This document shows positions 25,477 to 37,065 of a stretch of DNA of 64,000 nucleotides, piece after piece (the first letter of the stretch is position 1; every line of letters starts with the position of its first letter). The notes beneath the pieces are model-generated. The model did no database searches. It saw only the letters and a list, made by a program, of their open reading frames with translations, and was not told the origin of the DNA. Location: contig JALHMG010000008.1 in assembly GCA_022844135.1 (NCBI GenBank), positions 1 to 64,000 on the forward strand. The letters are read 5' to 3'. Position numbers and translations under genes: made by a program. The DNA comes from Lysobacterales bacterium. Its GTDB lineage: Bacteria > Pseudomonadota > Gammaproteobacteria > Xanthomonadales > SZUA-5.

Positions 25477-25986
25477 ATGGAATCGAATTCGCCGCTGGTG
25501 GGTGTGGTCATGGGGTCGCGCTCGGATTGGGACACGATGAGTGGCGCCAGCGAGATGCTGACGGCACTCGGGATCGCCCATGAGGTGCGCGTGGTCTCCG
25601 CGCATCGCACGCCGGACCTGCTATTCGATTACGCACAATCGGCGGCGGCGCGCGGCTTGAAACTGATCATTGCCGGCGCCGGCGGTGCGGCGCATTTGCC
25701 GGGCATGCTGGCGGCGAAAACCTGGTTGCCGGTGCTCGGCGTGCCGGTGCAATCCAAAGCGCTGAATGGTCTCGACTCGTTATTGTCCATCGTGCAGATG
25801 CCGGCCGGAATCCCCGTCCCGACCTTCGCCATCGGCATCGCCGGCGCGCGCAATGCGGGCCTGAGCGCTGCGGCTATCCTGGGCTTGTCGGATTCGGGTA
25901 TTGCCGAGCGCCTGCAGGTGTGGCGGCAAAGCGCAACGGACAAAGTGCTCAACGATCCCGATCCGCGGTTGCCGCCATGCGCATAG
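25477..25986 (+). CDS. purE: 5-(carboxyamino)imidazole ribonucleotide mutase
   Basis: 169 residues from ATG 25477. PurE moves the carboxyl group of N5-CAIR to give CAIR in purine synthesis. The motifs [35 protein letters not shown] and [22 protein letters not shown] are typical of class I PurE. The 3' end overlaps purK by 10 bases, so the two are co-translated and act in consecutive steps. Confidence 0.96.
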   Translation: MESNSPLVGVVMGSRSDWDTMSGASEMLTALGIAHEVRVVSAHRTPDLLFDYAQSAAARGLKLIIAGAGGAAHLPGMLAAKTWLPVLGVPVQSKALNGLDSLLSIVQMPAGIPVPTFAIGIAGARNAGLSAAAILGLSDSGIAERLQVWRQSATDKVLNDPDPRLPPCA

Positions 25987-27107
25987 GCATCGTTGGCGGC
26001 GGGCAATTGGCGCGCATGCTGGCGCTGGCTGGCATCCCACTGGGCATTCGTTTCTCGGTGTACGACCCGGCGCCGGACGCCTGCGCGAGTACGGTAGCCG
26101 ATCTGGTCAATGGCGATTTCGAAGATCTGGTGGCGCTGAAAGCGTTCGCAAAACAGTGCGATCTGGTGACCTTCGATTTCGAGAATGTATCGGCATCCGC
26201 TCTGGCCGAGTTGGTCGCGCGCTGCCCGGTGCGTCCGCCTCCTTTGGCGCTGAGCACGTCGCAAGATCGGCTCAAAGAGAAAGCGCTGTTCGCTGCGCTC
26301 GGCGTGCCGGTGGCGCCGCACTGCGCAATTCCCGGTGATATCCCAGCGAATTTCGATTTCCCCGCGATCCTGAAGACCACGCGTTTTGGCTATGACGGCA
26401 AGGGCCAGATCGGGGTTGCCTCGCGCGATGCGCTGGACGCAGCGCACGCGGCGCTGCGCGACGTCCCGTGCGTGCTGGAGTCGAAGGTAGCTTTCGAGCG
26501 CGAGCTGTCGATCATTGCGGTGCGCAATATGAGCGGCGACGTGCGCTGCTATCCGCTCACCGAAAACGTACACGCGAACGGCGTGCTCGCTTTAAGTCTG
26601 GCGCCAGCGCGGGTTACTGCGGCGTTGCAGAAACAAGCCGAAACTATTGCCGTGCGCGTGGCAGACGCACTCGAATACGTAGGGGTGTTTGCCATCGAGT
26701 TTTTTGATGTCGGCGGGCAACTCGTCGCCAACGAAATGGCGCCCCGCGTGCACAACAGCGGCCATTGGACGATTGAAGGCGCGGTCACCAGTCAGTTCGA
26801 AAACCACATCCGCGCGATCGCCGGCCTGCCGTTGGGCGACTGCTCGGCGCGTGGCGTTTCGTGCATGTTGAACTGGGTCGGTGCGTTACCTGACCGCGCA
26901 GCGGCGCTCACGATCCCCGGCGCGCATTGGCACGACTACGGCAAGCAGGCGCGGTCGGGGCGGAAGGTCGGGCATATGACGGTGGTCGCTGAGTGCCGAG
27001 GGCAGTTGGATGAACGCGTGCGCGAGCGGTTGAGCGAATTTGGCGAAAGCGGTGGGGTGCTGTGCGATTTACTTGATTTGGTCAACCTCAACCGGACCGG
27101 CGATTAA
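25977..27107 (+). CDS. purK: 5-(carboxyamino)imidazole ribonucleotide synthase
   Basis: 376 residues from ATG 25977 ([14 protein letters not shown]). The ATP-grasp enzyme PurK makes N5-CAIR from AIR, ATP and bicarbonate. The sequence shows the nucleotide-binding start, [13 protein letters not shown] for the ATP-grasp fold, and [17 protein letters not shown] with the metal-binding and substrate residues. Start choice follows the family and gives a 10-base overlap with purE. The gene is followed at once by a palindromic repeat element. Confidence 0.96.
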   Translation: MRIGIVGGGQLARMLALAGIPLGIRFSVYDPAPDACASTVADLVNGDFEDLVALKAFAKQCDLVTFDFENVSASALAELVARCPVRPPPLALSTSQDRLKEKALFAALGVPVAPHCAIPGDIPANFDFPAILKTTRFGYDGKGQIGVASRDALDAAHAALRDVPCVLESKVAFERELSIIAVRNMSGDVRCYPLTENVHANGVLALSLAPARVTAALQKQAETIAVRVADALEYVGVFAIEFFDVGGQLVANEMAPRVHNSGHWTIEGAVTSQFENHIRAIAGLPLGDCSARGVSCMLNWVGALPDRAAALTIPGAHWHDYGKQARSGRKVGHMTVVAECRGQLDERVRERLSEFGESGGVLCDLLDLVNLNRTGD

Positions 27108-27120
27108 TCTCGGGGGAGGC

Positions 27121-27300
27121 GAGCCCCAAAGGGGCGAAATGTAATAGCCCAGGGCGCAAGCCCTGGGTTCGTGCCATGTTGAAAGTCGGAGCCCTGAAAG
27201 GGCGAAATGCGAGCTTGTTTCGCCCTTACAGGGCTCGCCAGAGAACGCCGATCACCCAGGGCTTGCGCCCTGGGCTATTACCTTGCGGCCCTTCGGGCCT
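27121..27300. repeat. Nested palindromic repeat element, MITE-like or REP-like
   Basis: A perfect 27-bp inverted pair (27142-27168 and 27254-27280) flanks an inner inverted pair (27189-27207 and 27218-27236, one mismatch). Each outer arm is itself a hairpin: CCCAGGGC, GCAA, GCCCTGGG. Further small hairpins lie at 27122-27135 (GCCCC-AAA-GGGGC) and near 27287-27298. The element sits between purK and the nuclease gene and supplies the last codons and stop of the latter. It may act as a two-way terminator or be a non-autonomous mobile unit. Confidence 0.8.
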
Positions 27301-27838
27301 GAGATCCGAATCGAGAATCGTGACTTGGACCGGATTGGCTAACACGCCGCGCCAATTCGGTGATTCGCTCGACGCTGAAGCGCCAGTCATCGGGAATCCT
27401 ATCGACAGTACCTGCCGCGAAAGCCCGCTTCGACCAAGTCTTGTTTTCGTAAAGTACGGTCGATCCACGGCCGCCAACTGCCTTGTCCAACCATCCAGCG
27501 ACTTCAGTTGGCGTGGCAAGGTACATTCGCGGCATTTCGCCAAGTTCCGTATTCGCAAATTGCACGAAGCAAAAAACGGTTTTCTTGTTGTGACGAGCAA
27601 GCCAGACGGCCGTGGCAGCATGGTAATCGGCATTGGCGAGAAATGACTGCGTCAAGCCCCAAGCTTCGTCTTTGCTTCCTTTGACCGACACCATAAGAAC
27701 CAGTTCGCCATTTACAGCAACCAAGTCGTACTCTGGCTGATTCGCTCCGTACTGTACTGAAACATCCCACCCGCATCGCGCAAACTGTGCGGCCGCGAAA
27801 GCCTCGGCCGCTGTTGCAACTTGCCAAGTTGTCTTCAT
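27278..27838 (-). CDS. PD-(D/E)xK-like endonuclease-fold protein
   Basis: 186 residues from ATG 27838. The N-terminal half has a helix with glutamate (ATAAEAFAAAQFARCGWDV), a strand with aspartate (QPEYDLVAV) and a strand ending in VSVKGS. This is the E...D...x-x-K order of the restriction-endonuclease fold seen in intron-associated PDDEXK proteins. The later part, FCFVQFANTELGEMPRMYLATPTEVA, is typical of the same unnamed family. Cutting activity is not certain, because the usual D/E two positions before the lysine is serine. The final codons (about RFGSQARRAAR) and the stop come from the adjacent palindromic element, so the original C-terminus may have been replaced. Confidence 0.65.
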   Translation of the reverse strand: MKTTWQVATAAEAFAAAQFARCGWDVSVQYGANQPEYDLVAVNGELVLMVSVKGSKDEAWGLTQSFLANADYHAATAVWLARHNKKTVFCFVQFANTELGEMPRMYLATPTEVAGWLDKAVGGRGSTVLYENKTWSKRAFAAGTVDRIPDDWRFSVERITELARRVSQSGPSHDSRFGSQARRAAR

Positions 27839-27874
27839 CTCATCCGGCCTTTCCGAATGCGCATGCGCAAGGCG

Positions 27875-28453
27875 CTAGCGCATGTTCCCTGCCACGAAGT
27901 CCCAATTCACCAGATTCCAGAACGCTTCCAGATACTTCGGCCGCAAGTTGCGGTAGTCGATGTAGTACGCGTGCTCCCACACATCGCAAGTAAGCAACGG
28001 TGTGTCTTCGCCGGTCAGCGGAGTTTGGGCGTTGCTGGTGCTCGCAAGACCCAACGTGCCGTCTTTTTTCTGCACCAGCCACGCCCAGCCGGAGCCGAAG
28101 GTGCCGATGGCAGTCTTGGTGAAATCTTCTTTGAACTTGTCGAAACTGCCGAAGGCGGCGTTGATGGCATCGGCTACCTTGCCGGTCGGAGCGCCGCCAC
28201 CGCCGGGCTTCAATCCGTTCCAATAAAAGGTGTGGTTCCACACCTGCGCGGCGTTGTTGAACACGCCGCCGCTGGATGCCTTGACGATCTCCTCCAGCGA
28301 GGCGTTCTCAAGCTCAGTGCCCTTGATCAGGTTGTTGAGGTTGGTGACGTACGTCTGGTGATGCTTGCCGTAATGAAAATCGATGGTCTCCGGCGAAATG
28401 TGCGGCAGCAGCGCGTCGCGGGCGTAGGGCAGGGCGGGCAATTCGATGGGCAT
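27875..28453 (-). CDS. sodB: Superoxide dismutase, Fe type
   Basis: 192 residues from ATG 28453 ([17 protein letters not shown]). It converts superoxide to oxygen and hydrogen peroxide in the cytoplasm. The metal ligands are visible: His in [12 protein letters not shown], His in VWNHTFYW, and Asp and His in [14 protein letters not shown]. The Ala-Gln in NNAAQVWNH favours iron over manganese by family rules. It diverges from the MurD-family gene. Confidence 0.95.
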   Translation of the reverse strand: MPIELPALPYARDALLPHISPETIDFHYGKHHQTYVTNLNNLIKGTELENASLEEIVKASSGGVFNNAAQVWNHTFYWNGLKPGGGGAPTGKVADAINAAFGSFDKFKEDFTKTAIGTFGSGWAWLVQKKDGTLGLASTSNAQTPLTGEDTPLLTCDVWEHAYYIDYRNLRPKYLEAFWNLVNWDFVAGNMR

Positions 28454-28623
28454 GATTGGCCTCAAGCTGATGGTGGACGGCGCGATGCTAGCGTGTTGCA
28501 CGTGTGAGGCGTGTGTCTGCTGCAGGCTGCCGGGACTTTTTCGCGCACAAGCTCATCCAAAGCTCACACCGACAGCGGCTGTTTTTCCGTAACATCCTGG
28601 TCCCCGTTCAAGCGTCGCTTAGC

Positions 28624-30003
28624 ATGGCCCTGCATCTCGATTCCCTACGTCTGCGCAAAGTGGCTGTGTGGGGTTACGGCGCCGAAGGCCAGGCAGCGTT
28701 GCGCCTGCTCCGCGCTTACTTCCCAGACAAGAAGTTCGGCTTGATCCTGGACGCAGACGAGGCCGCGCGCTGGGAATTTGGCAACGATCCGATGATCGAA
28801 GTGGTCACCGATCCACCCAGTGCCGGCACCTTCGGGCAGTTCCAATACATCATCAAGTCGCCCGGCATCAGTCCGTATCCGCATCGCAAAGCGATGGAGT
28901 GGGCAGGGTTTCGCGGTACGCGCTTTATCTCCGGCACTTCTTTGTGGTTCGGGCATCACCCGCGCGACAAGACGGCGGTGATTACCGGCACCAAGGGCAA
29001 AAGCACCACCAGTGCGTTGACTGCAGCGCTGTTGCGGGCCAGCGGCGCGCGTGTCGGACTGGCAGGCAATATTGGATTGCCGCTGCTGGATGTGATTGCC
29101 GTCGATCCGCCTGCGGACTATTGGGTCATCGAGTTGTCGAGTTATCAGGCGGCCGACTTCGTTGGCCATCCGGCGATCTTCGCCGTGCTGAATTTGAGCC
29201 CGGAGCACCTCGATTGGCACGGCGACGTTGAAACCTATTACAACGATAAGCTCAGACTTGCGGCGCCGGGCGTGGCAGATCTGGTCATCGCCAACGCTGG
29301 CGATGCGACGTTGATGTCGCGCCTCGCAGGCATCGAGCACAAGACCGTTTTCAACCATCGCGGCTTCTGGCACGCTCGCGGCGCTACCGTTTGGTACGAC
29401 GACGCCTGTGTGGTCGATCTTGCGCAAACTGCGTTGCGAGGCGAACACAATGCGGGCAACGTCGCGGCAGCCCTGACCATCGTTGAGTCCTTTGGTATCG
29501 ATCCGCGACCCCTGGTGCCGGCGCTGGCCTCGTTCCAGCCATTGCCGCATCGCCTGACCACCATCGGCAGCCGCGACGGCATCGAGTACATCGACGACAG
29601 CATTGCGACCACGCCAGCGGCGACGTTGGCGGCGATTCGTGCGCTGGATCGCAGCGATCTGGTCGTTATCGTCGGTGGATTCGATCGCGGCGTCGATTGG
29701 GCAGCATTCGCTGCATCGGTGCCAAAACTGAATGGCCTGGTTGTCACCGGGCAAAATGCCGGGCGAATCTTGACAGCGCTGAGCGCTGCGAACCATAGCG
29801 TGCCAACACGGCAGGTTGCGGACATGGAAGCAGCTGTCGCTGCGGCGCAATCGATGCTGCCCACCGGCGGCGTAACGCTGTTGTCGCCCGGTGCGCCGAG
29901 TTTCGATCAGTACCCGAATTACGCCGCCAGGGGCCAGGCATTTGCGGTTGCAGCCGGGTTCGAGCCGATCGACGATCGAGTTGCCGGTATCGGCGTCTTC
30001 TAA
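28624..30003 (+). CDS. MurD-family UDP-MurNAc-L-Ala:glutamate ligase, possibly MurD2
   Basis: 459 residues from ATG 28624 (MALHLDSLRLRKVAVWGYGAEG). The Mur ligase P-loop reads ITGTKGKSTTSAL, followed by VIELSSYQAAD and NLSPEHLDWHGD, then HNAGNVAAALT, PHRLTTIGSRDGIEYIDDSIATTP and GGFDRGVDW, all MurD features. Standard MurD enzymes usually have TGTNGK or TGSNGK, and the gene lies outside any division-wall cluster. In Xanthomonas a second enzyme, MurD2, adds L-glutamate and works with the epimerase MurL; the wording IIKSPGISPYPH and TGTKGKST resemble my memory of MurD2. No murL is present in this window. The MurD family is sure; the MurD2 assignment is an inference. Confidence 0.8.
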   Translation: MALHLDSLRLRKVAVWGYGAEGQAALRLLRAYFPDKKFGLILDADEAARWEFGNDPMIEVVTDPPSAGTFGQFQYIIKSPGISPYPHRKAMEWAGFRGTRFISGTSLWFGHHPRDKTAVITGTKGKSTTSALTAALLRASGARVGLAGNIGLPLLDVIAVDPPADYWVIELSSYQAADFVGHPAIFAVLNLSPEHLDWHGDVETYYNDKLRLAAPGVADLVIANAGDATLMSRLAGIEHKTVFNHRGFWHARGATVWYDDACVVDLAQTALRGEHNAGNVAAALTIVESFGIDPRPLVPALASFQPLPHRLTTIGSRDGIEYIDDSIATTPAATLAAIRALDRSDLVVIVGGFDRGVDWAAFAASVPKLNGLVVTGQNAGRILTALSAANHSVPTRQVADMEAAVAAAQSMLPTGGVTLLSPGAPSFDQYPNYAARGQAFAVAAGFEPIDDRVAGIGVF

Positions 30004-31824
<1,821 letters not shown>

Positions 31825-31873
31825 TTGTCTGCTCCTCGTGCCCTCGCTTCCGTCATTTGTTCAAGGCGCACCC

Positions 31874-32698
31874 ATGAACTCCCTTTGTTCCTTCCCCATC
31901 GGACTCGACAGGCCGTTCTTCCTGATCAGCGGCCCGTGCGTCATCGAGTCGATGCAGTTGCAGCTCGATGTTGCCGGACAACTCAAGGAAATCACGTCCG
32001 CACTGGGCATTCCCTTTATTTTCAAATCCAGCTTCGACAAGGCCAATCGCTCTTCCGGCACGAGTTTCCGTGGACCGGGAATGGAAGAGGGCTTGAAAGT
32101 GCTCGCGGAAGTGAAGCGGCAAATCGGCGTGCCGGTGCTCACCGATGTGCACGAGTACACGCCCATGGGCGAGGTGGCGAGTGTGGTCGATGTTTTGCAG
32201 ACGCCAGCGTTCCTGTGTCGCCAGACCGATTTCATCCAGAACGTCGCGCGCGCAGGCAAGCCGGTGAACATCAAAAAAGGCCAGTTCCTCAGCCCGTGGG
32301 ACATGAAGAATGTGGTCAACAAGGCGCGCGCCGTTGGCAATGACGACATTCTCGTCTGCGAGCGTGGCGCGAGCTTTGGCTACAACAATCTCGTGTCCGA
32401 TATGCGTTCGCTCGTCGTGATGCGCGAGACGCAGGCGCCGGTGGTTTTCGATGCCACGCATTCCGTGCAGCTGCCGGGCGGGCAGGGCGATCGCTCAGGC
32501 GGCCAGCGCGAGTTTGTGCCGGCGCTGGCGCGGGCGGCAGTGGCGGTGGGCGTCGCGGGTTTGTTCATGGAGACACATCCGGAACCGGACAAGGCGTTGT
32601 CGGACGGGCCCAACGCCTGGCCATTGCCCCAAATGCGCCAGCTTCTGGAAACGCTCGTAGCGCTCGATCGTGCCGTAAAATCAGGGTCGATGCTTTAG
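31874..32698 (+). CDS. kdsA: 3-deoxy-8-phosphooctulonate synthase
   Basis: 274 residues from ATG 31874. KdsA joins phosphoenolpyruvate and arabinose 5-phosphate to make KDO 8-phosphate for lipopolysaccharide. The sequence shows [61 protein letters not shown] and [13 protein letters not shown]. It lies 49 bases after pyrG and before eno, as in Lysobacterales. Lipopolysaccharide with KDO implies a Gram-negative envelope. Confidence 0.97.
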   Translation: MNSLCSFPIGLDRPFFLISGPCVIESMQLQLDVAGQLKEITSALGIPFIFKSSFDKANRSSGTSFRGPGMEEGLKVLAEVKRQIGVPVLTDVHEYTPMGEVASVVDVLQTPAFLCRQTDFIQNVARAGKPVNIKKGQFLSPWDMKNVVNKARAVGNDDILVCERGASFGYNNLVSDMRSLVVMRETQAPVVFDATHSVQLPGGQGDRSGGQREFVPALARAAVAVGVAGLFMETHPEPDKALSDGPNAWPLPQMRQLLETLVALDRAVKSGSML

Positions 32699-32774
32699 GA
32701 CGACCAGTAAAGCGGCCGATCCTTCGTATTCGTATTCGAGCGGCAGCCTCGCCGCCGGGGTGCCCCGCTCTCCC

Positions 32775-32802
32775 ATTGACTATTGACTACTGACCATTGA
32801 CC
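32775..32802. repeat. Heptamer tandem repeat upstream of eno
   Basis: Four head-to-tail seven-base units (ATTGACT, ATTGACT, ACTGACC, ATTGACC) lie in the kdsA-eno gap, 47-74 bases before the eno start. Length change by slippage would alter promoter or leader spacing. Confidence 0.8.
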
Positions 32803-32831
32803 TTACACGCCAGCCGCATCGCTGGACGTAA

Positions 32832-34133
<1,302 letters not shown>

Positions 34134-34136
34134 GCC

Positions 34137-34451
34137 TTGCGCTGGTTGCTTCTCATCTTGTTGTTGTTGCTGATCGGACTACAGTATCAGCTGTGGTTTC
34201 GGGGCGGCATGAACGAAGTCTGGGCGTTGGAAAAGGCGCTCGACGAACAACGCCAGGCCAATGAGAAGCTGAAGGCGCGCAATGCCGCGCTCGCCGCGGA
34301 AGTCGAGGACTTGAAGACCGGCCGCGATGCGGTGGAAGAGCGTGCGCGTTCGGAGCTGGGTATGGTCGAGCAGGGCGAGGTGCTGATCCAGGTTGCCACG
34401 CCAGAGTCGACGCTCGCCAAAGAAAAAACCGACGATGAGGCGCCGCGGTGA
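34137..34451 (+). CDS. ftsB: Cell division protein FtsB
   Basis: 104 residues from a TTG start at 34137. FtsB is a small single-pass inner membrane protein that joins FtsL and FtsQ at the divisome. The N-terminus is a leucine-rich membrane helix (LLLILLLLLIGLQYQLWF), followed by a coiled coil (LEKALDEQRQANEKLKARN). The section VEERARSELGMVEQGEVLIQV is typical of the family. It overlaps ispD by four bases. Confidence 0.94.
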   Translation: MRWLLLILLLLLIGLQYQLWFRGGMNEVWALEKALDEQRQANEKLKARNAALAAEVEDLKTGRDAVEERARSELGMVEQGEVLIQVATPESTLAKEKTDDEAPR

Positions 34452-35122
34452 GTTGGGTGGTCGTCCCTGCGGCTGGCAGCGGCAGGCGCTTTGGCGGTGA
34501 GCTTCCCAAACAGTATGTCGAGATCGCGGGTAAGCCGGTACTGCGCTGGACTTTGGACCGACTGGCAAAAGTGCCGGGTATCGAGGGCATCGTTGTCGTG
34601 CTGGCGGCCCACGATGGGCACTGGCCCGATTGGCGCGAGATCGATGGCGTCAAGGTTCTGACGGCCATCGGTGGCGCAGAGCGTGTCGACTCGGTGCTGG
34701 CAGGATTGCGGGCTTTGCCGCCCTGGGTTGGCGACCGCGAGTCGATCCTCGTGCACGACGCCGCCAGGCCCTGCGTGAAGCCCTCCGATGTCGAACGCTT
34801 GCTGCAGGCTGCGCCAAGGGGCGGCTTGCTGGCCGTGCCGATACGAGATACGGTCAAGCAGCAAACCGGGCACGCGGTGTCGACGATTCCACGCGAGCAA
34901 TTGTGGCGAGCGCAAACGCCTCAGTGTTTTCCGCGCGCCGCATTGACTGAGGCGCTGGTCGCCGCCATCGGCGCAGGTCGTGTGCCGACCGACGAGGCCC
35001 AGGCGATGGAGTGGGCGGGACACCCGTTGCTGCTGGTCGAAGGCAGCGAGGACAATCTCAAGATCACCACCGAGCGCGATCTTGCGCTGGCGCGCTGGCT
35101 GCTGGAGACCACATGCGCATAG
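34448..35122 (+). CDS. ispD: 2-C-methyl-D-erythritol 4-phosphate cytidylyltransferase
   Basis: 224 residues from GTG 34448, with a GTGA overlap with the ftsB stop. IspD attaches CTP to methylerythritol phosphate in the MEP route to isoprenoids. The nucleotide-binding start [19 protein letters not shown] is clear, with [10 protein letters not shown] and PRAALTEAL further on. It is co-transcribed with ispF, the next but one enzyme of the route. Confidence 0.96.
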   Translation: MSWVVVPAAGSGRRFGGELPKQYVEIAGKPVLRWTLDRLAKVPGIEGIVVVLAAHDGHWPDWREIDGVKVLTAIGGAERVDSVLAGLRALPPWVGDRESILVHDAARPCVKPSDVERLLQAAPRGGLLAVPIRDTVKQQTGHAVSTIPREQLWRAQTPQCFPRAALTEALVAAIGAGRVPTDEAQAMEWAGHPLLLVEGSEDNLKITTERDLALARWLLETTCA

Positions 35123-35595
35123 GCCACGGCTTCGACGTTCACGCCTTTGGAATCGGCGATCACGTGATGCTTGGTGGCGTGCGCATAGCGCATTCGCATG
35201 GACTGGTGGCGCATTCCGATGGCGATGTGGCGCTTCACGCGCTGTGCGATGCGCTGCTCGGTGCGCTGGCCTTGGGCGACATCGGAAAGCATTTCCCGCC
35301 GAGCGACGAGTCTTGGCGGGGCGCCGACTCGCGCGCCTTATTGCGCCATTGCGTGGCATTGATTGCCGAACGCGGTTGGGCGCTCGGCAATGCCGACGTA
35401 ACCATTCTCGCGGAGCGACCGAAAGTGAGTCCACATGTGCAGCTGATGCGCGAGCGAATCGCCAGCGATTGCGCAGTGCAAATAGACGCGATCAGTGTTA
35501 AAGCGACCACCACCGAGAAGCTGGGATTTACCGGCCGCGAAGAGGGCATCGCGGCGCACGCGGTGGTGTTGCTGGTCCCCAGAGCGTCGCAATGA
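35113..35595 (+). CDS. ispF: 2-C-methyl-D-erythritol 2,4-cyclodiphosphate synthase
   Basis: 160 residues from ATG 35113, overlapping ispD by 10 bases. IspF forms the cyclic diphosphate in the MEP pathway. Metal ligands are visible in GFDVHAFG and [21 protein letters not shown]. The end has [26 protein letters not shown], typical of the family. The start is fixed by the short N-terminus before the DVH motif. Confidence 0.97.
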   Translation: MRIGHGFDVHAFGIGDHVMLGGVRIAHSHGLVAHSDGDVALHALCDALLGALALGDIGKHFPPSDESWRGADSRALLRHCVALIAERGWALGNADVTILAERPKVSPHVQLMRERIASDCAVQIDAISVKATTTEKLGFTGREEGIAAHAVVLLVPRASQ

Positions 35596-35727
35596 TCAGA
35601 ACGCAGAGCGGTCTCGTGAGCAGCGCGCGGGTCCGCGTACCGAAGAGCGCTTTCGCGTGAATGACTGTCTGTATGCGACAAACGTAAACGGCGTGCGCGA
35701 CCGGTCAGCGCCGCAAAGGTTGCCGAC

Positions 35728-36732
35728 TTGAATCTTCCATTCGCAGGCGAGCCGCCGGCATTGTCCGGCGTGCTTAAGTCGACGCCCGAGGACTTCGTCG
35801 TTGACGAAATCCTGCCTTATGGCCCAGATGGTCGGGGCGAGCACGATTGGTTGATCGTGGAAAAGCGCGGCGTGAATACCGCATGGCTCGCGGGGCAGCT
35901 CGCCAGGTTTGCGGGCGTGCGCGAGGTTGCGGTTGGATATGCGGGTTCCAAGGATCGCCAGGGCGTCACGCGCCAGGCGTTCACCGTCCAGCTGCCTGGG
36001 CGCAAGCTCGACTGGTCGGGGCTGCATATCGATGGTGTGCGGCTGCTGGACGTGCAACGCCACTCGCGCAAGATTCAGCGCGGCAGCAATGATGGCAATC
36101 GTTTCGCCATCGTTTTGCGCGAGATCGAGGGCGATGTCGATTCCGCCCAGGAACAACTGAGCATGCTCGCTTTGCGGGGGGCGCCCAATTATTTCACCGA
36201 GCAGCGTTTTGGTATCGATGGCGCCAATCTGGCGCGCGCTCGCGCGCTGTTCGCCGGCCGCCGCCTGGATCGCAACCAGCGCTCCTTCGCGCTCAGTGCC
36301 GCGCGCAGTGCGATCTTCAACGCGGTGCTCGCGGCGCGTGTCGTCGATGGGACCTGGGACCAGATCGTACCCGGTGAATTAGCCATGCTCGACAAATCGC
36401 GAGCCTGGTTCAAGACTGACATCGACGATGTTGCGCTCGCCGATCGTTGCGCTCGCGGCGAGATCCATCCCACGGGTCCATTGTGGGGTGACAAACCTGT
36501 TCCGCTCGGCGAAAAGCTGGCACAACTGGAGGACGAATCCAGTCGCGAGCTGGATGACTTGAAGCGTGGCCTGGAAAAGGAGCGTCTCGACACGGCGCGC
36601 AGAGCCTTGCGCGTGCTCGCGTGCGATCTTAAATGGTCGTTCGACGCGGGTGCTCTTCATCTCAGCTTTGCGTTGCCGGCCGGTGCATACGCAACCGCGC
36701 TTATCCGCCAGGTCTGTCGAGCAGAGCTTTAG
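35728..36732 (+). CDS. truD: tRNA pseudouridine(13) synthase
   Basis: 334 residues from a TTG start at 35728. TruD makes pseudouridine at position 13 of tRNA. The catalytic aspartate lies in VGYAGSKDRQGVTRQ; GGAPNYFTEQRFG (first residues RGAPNYF here) and the NQRSFALSAARSAIFNAVLA stretch are also typical. In many gammaproteobacteria surE, pcm, nlpD and rpoS follow truD, but here a 333-base gap and ppsA follow instead. Confidence 0.95.
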   Translation: MNLPFAGEPPALSGVLKSTPEDFVVDEILPYGPDGRGEHDWLIVEKRGVNTAWLAGQLARFAGVREVAVGYAGSKDRQGVTRQAFTVQLPGRKLDWSGLHIDGVRLLDVQRHSRKIQRGSNDGNRFAIVLREIEGDVDSAQEQLSMLALRGAPNYFTEQRFGIDGANLARARALFAGRRLDRNQRSFALSAARSAIFNAVLAARVVDGTWDQIVPGELAMLDKSRAWFKTDIDDVALADRCARGEIHPTGPLWGDKPVPLGEKLAQLEDESSRELDDLKRGLEKERLDTARRALRVLACDLKWSFDAGALHLSFALPAGAYATALIRQVCRAEL

Positions 36733-37065
36733 TTTCGGAAATGGCAGAATCCTTAAAGCGACGGCCAAGTGTTTCGAGTGATGCTGCCGGGCAGATGGGA
36801 CGAATGGCAACGCAGGCCTGGGACCAGGTCCAAGAGCTGTGGGCACCGTCGATCCGCACGATGAGGCCCAAAGGGCAGAAGTCTGGTCGCCTGGGGCCGA
36901 CGCGCTGAGAACGGAGTCGTCCCTTCAGCCCTGGCCTTATTGCCTGCCAACCCAAGGCTCTCGCGTGGCGCCCCGTTGGAGCGCAAGGCGGAAACGGAAA
37001 ACACGAGAGCCGATCTTCAATGGTTTAGACCCAGATTAGACAGTGCACACACGGAGCAAACAGGC
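36733..37065. other. Non-coding gap between truD and ppsA
   Basis: No gene is supported. Short frames exist but lack motifs. Small dyads occur, including CCTGGGACCAGG near 36828 and a CTCTCG/CGAGAG pair around 36959 and 37006. The stretch may hold the ppsA promoter and leader. A GGAG ribosome site lies about nine bases before the chosen ppsA start. Confidence 0.5.

Noticed and set aside
27121-27300. CRISPR-like array
   Set aside because: The repeats are inverted and nested rather than direct and evenly spaced, and no cas genes are present.
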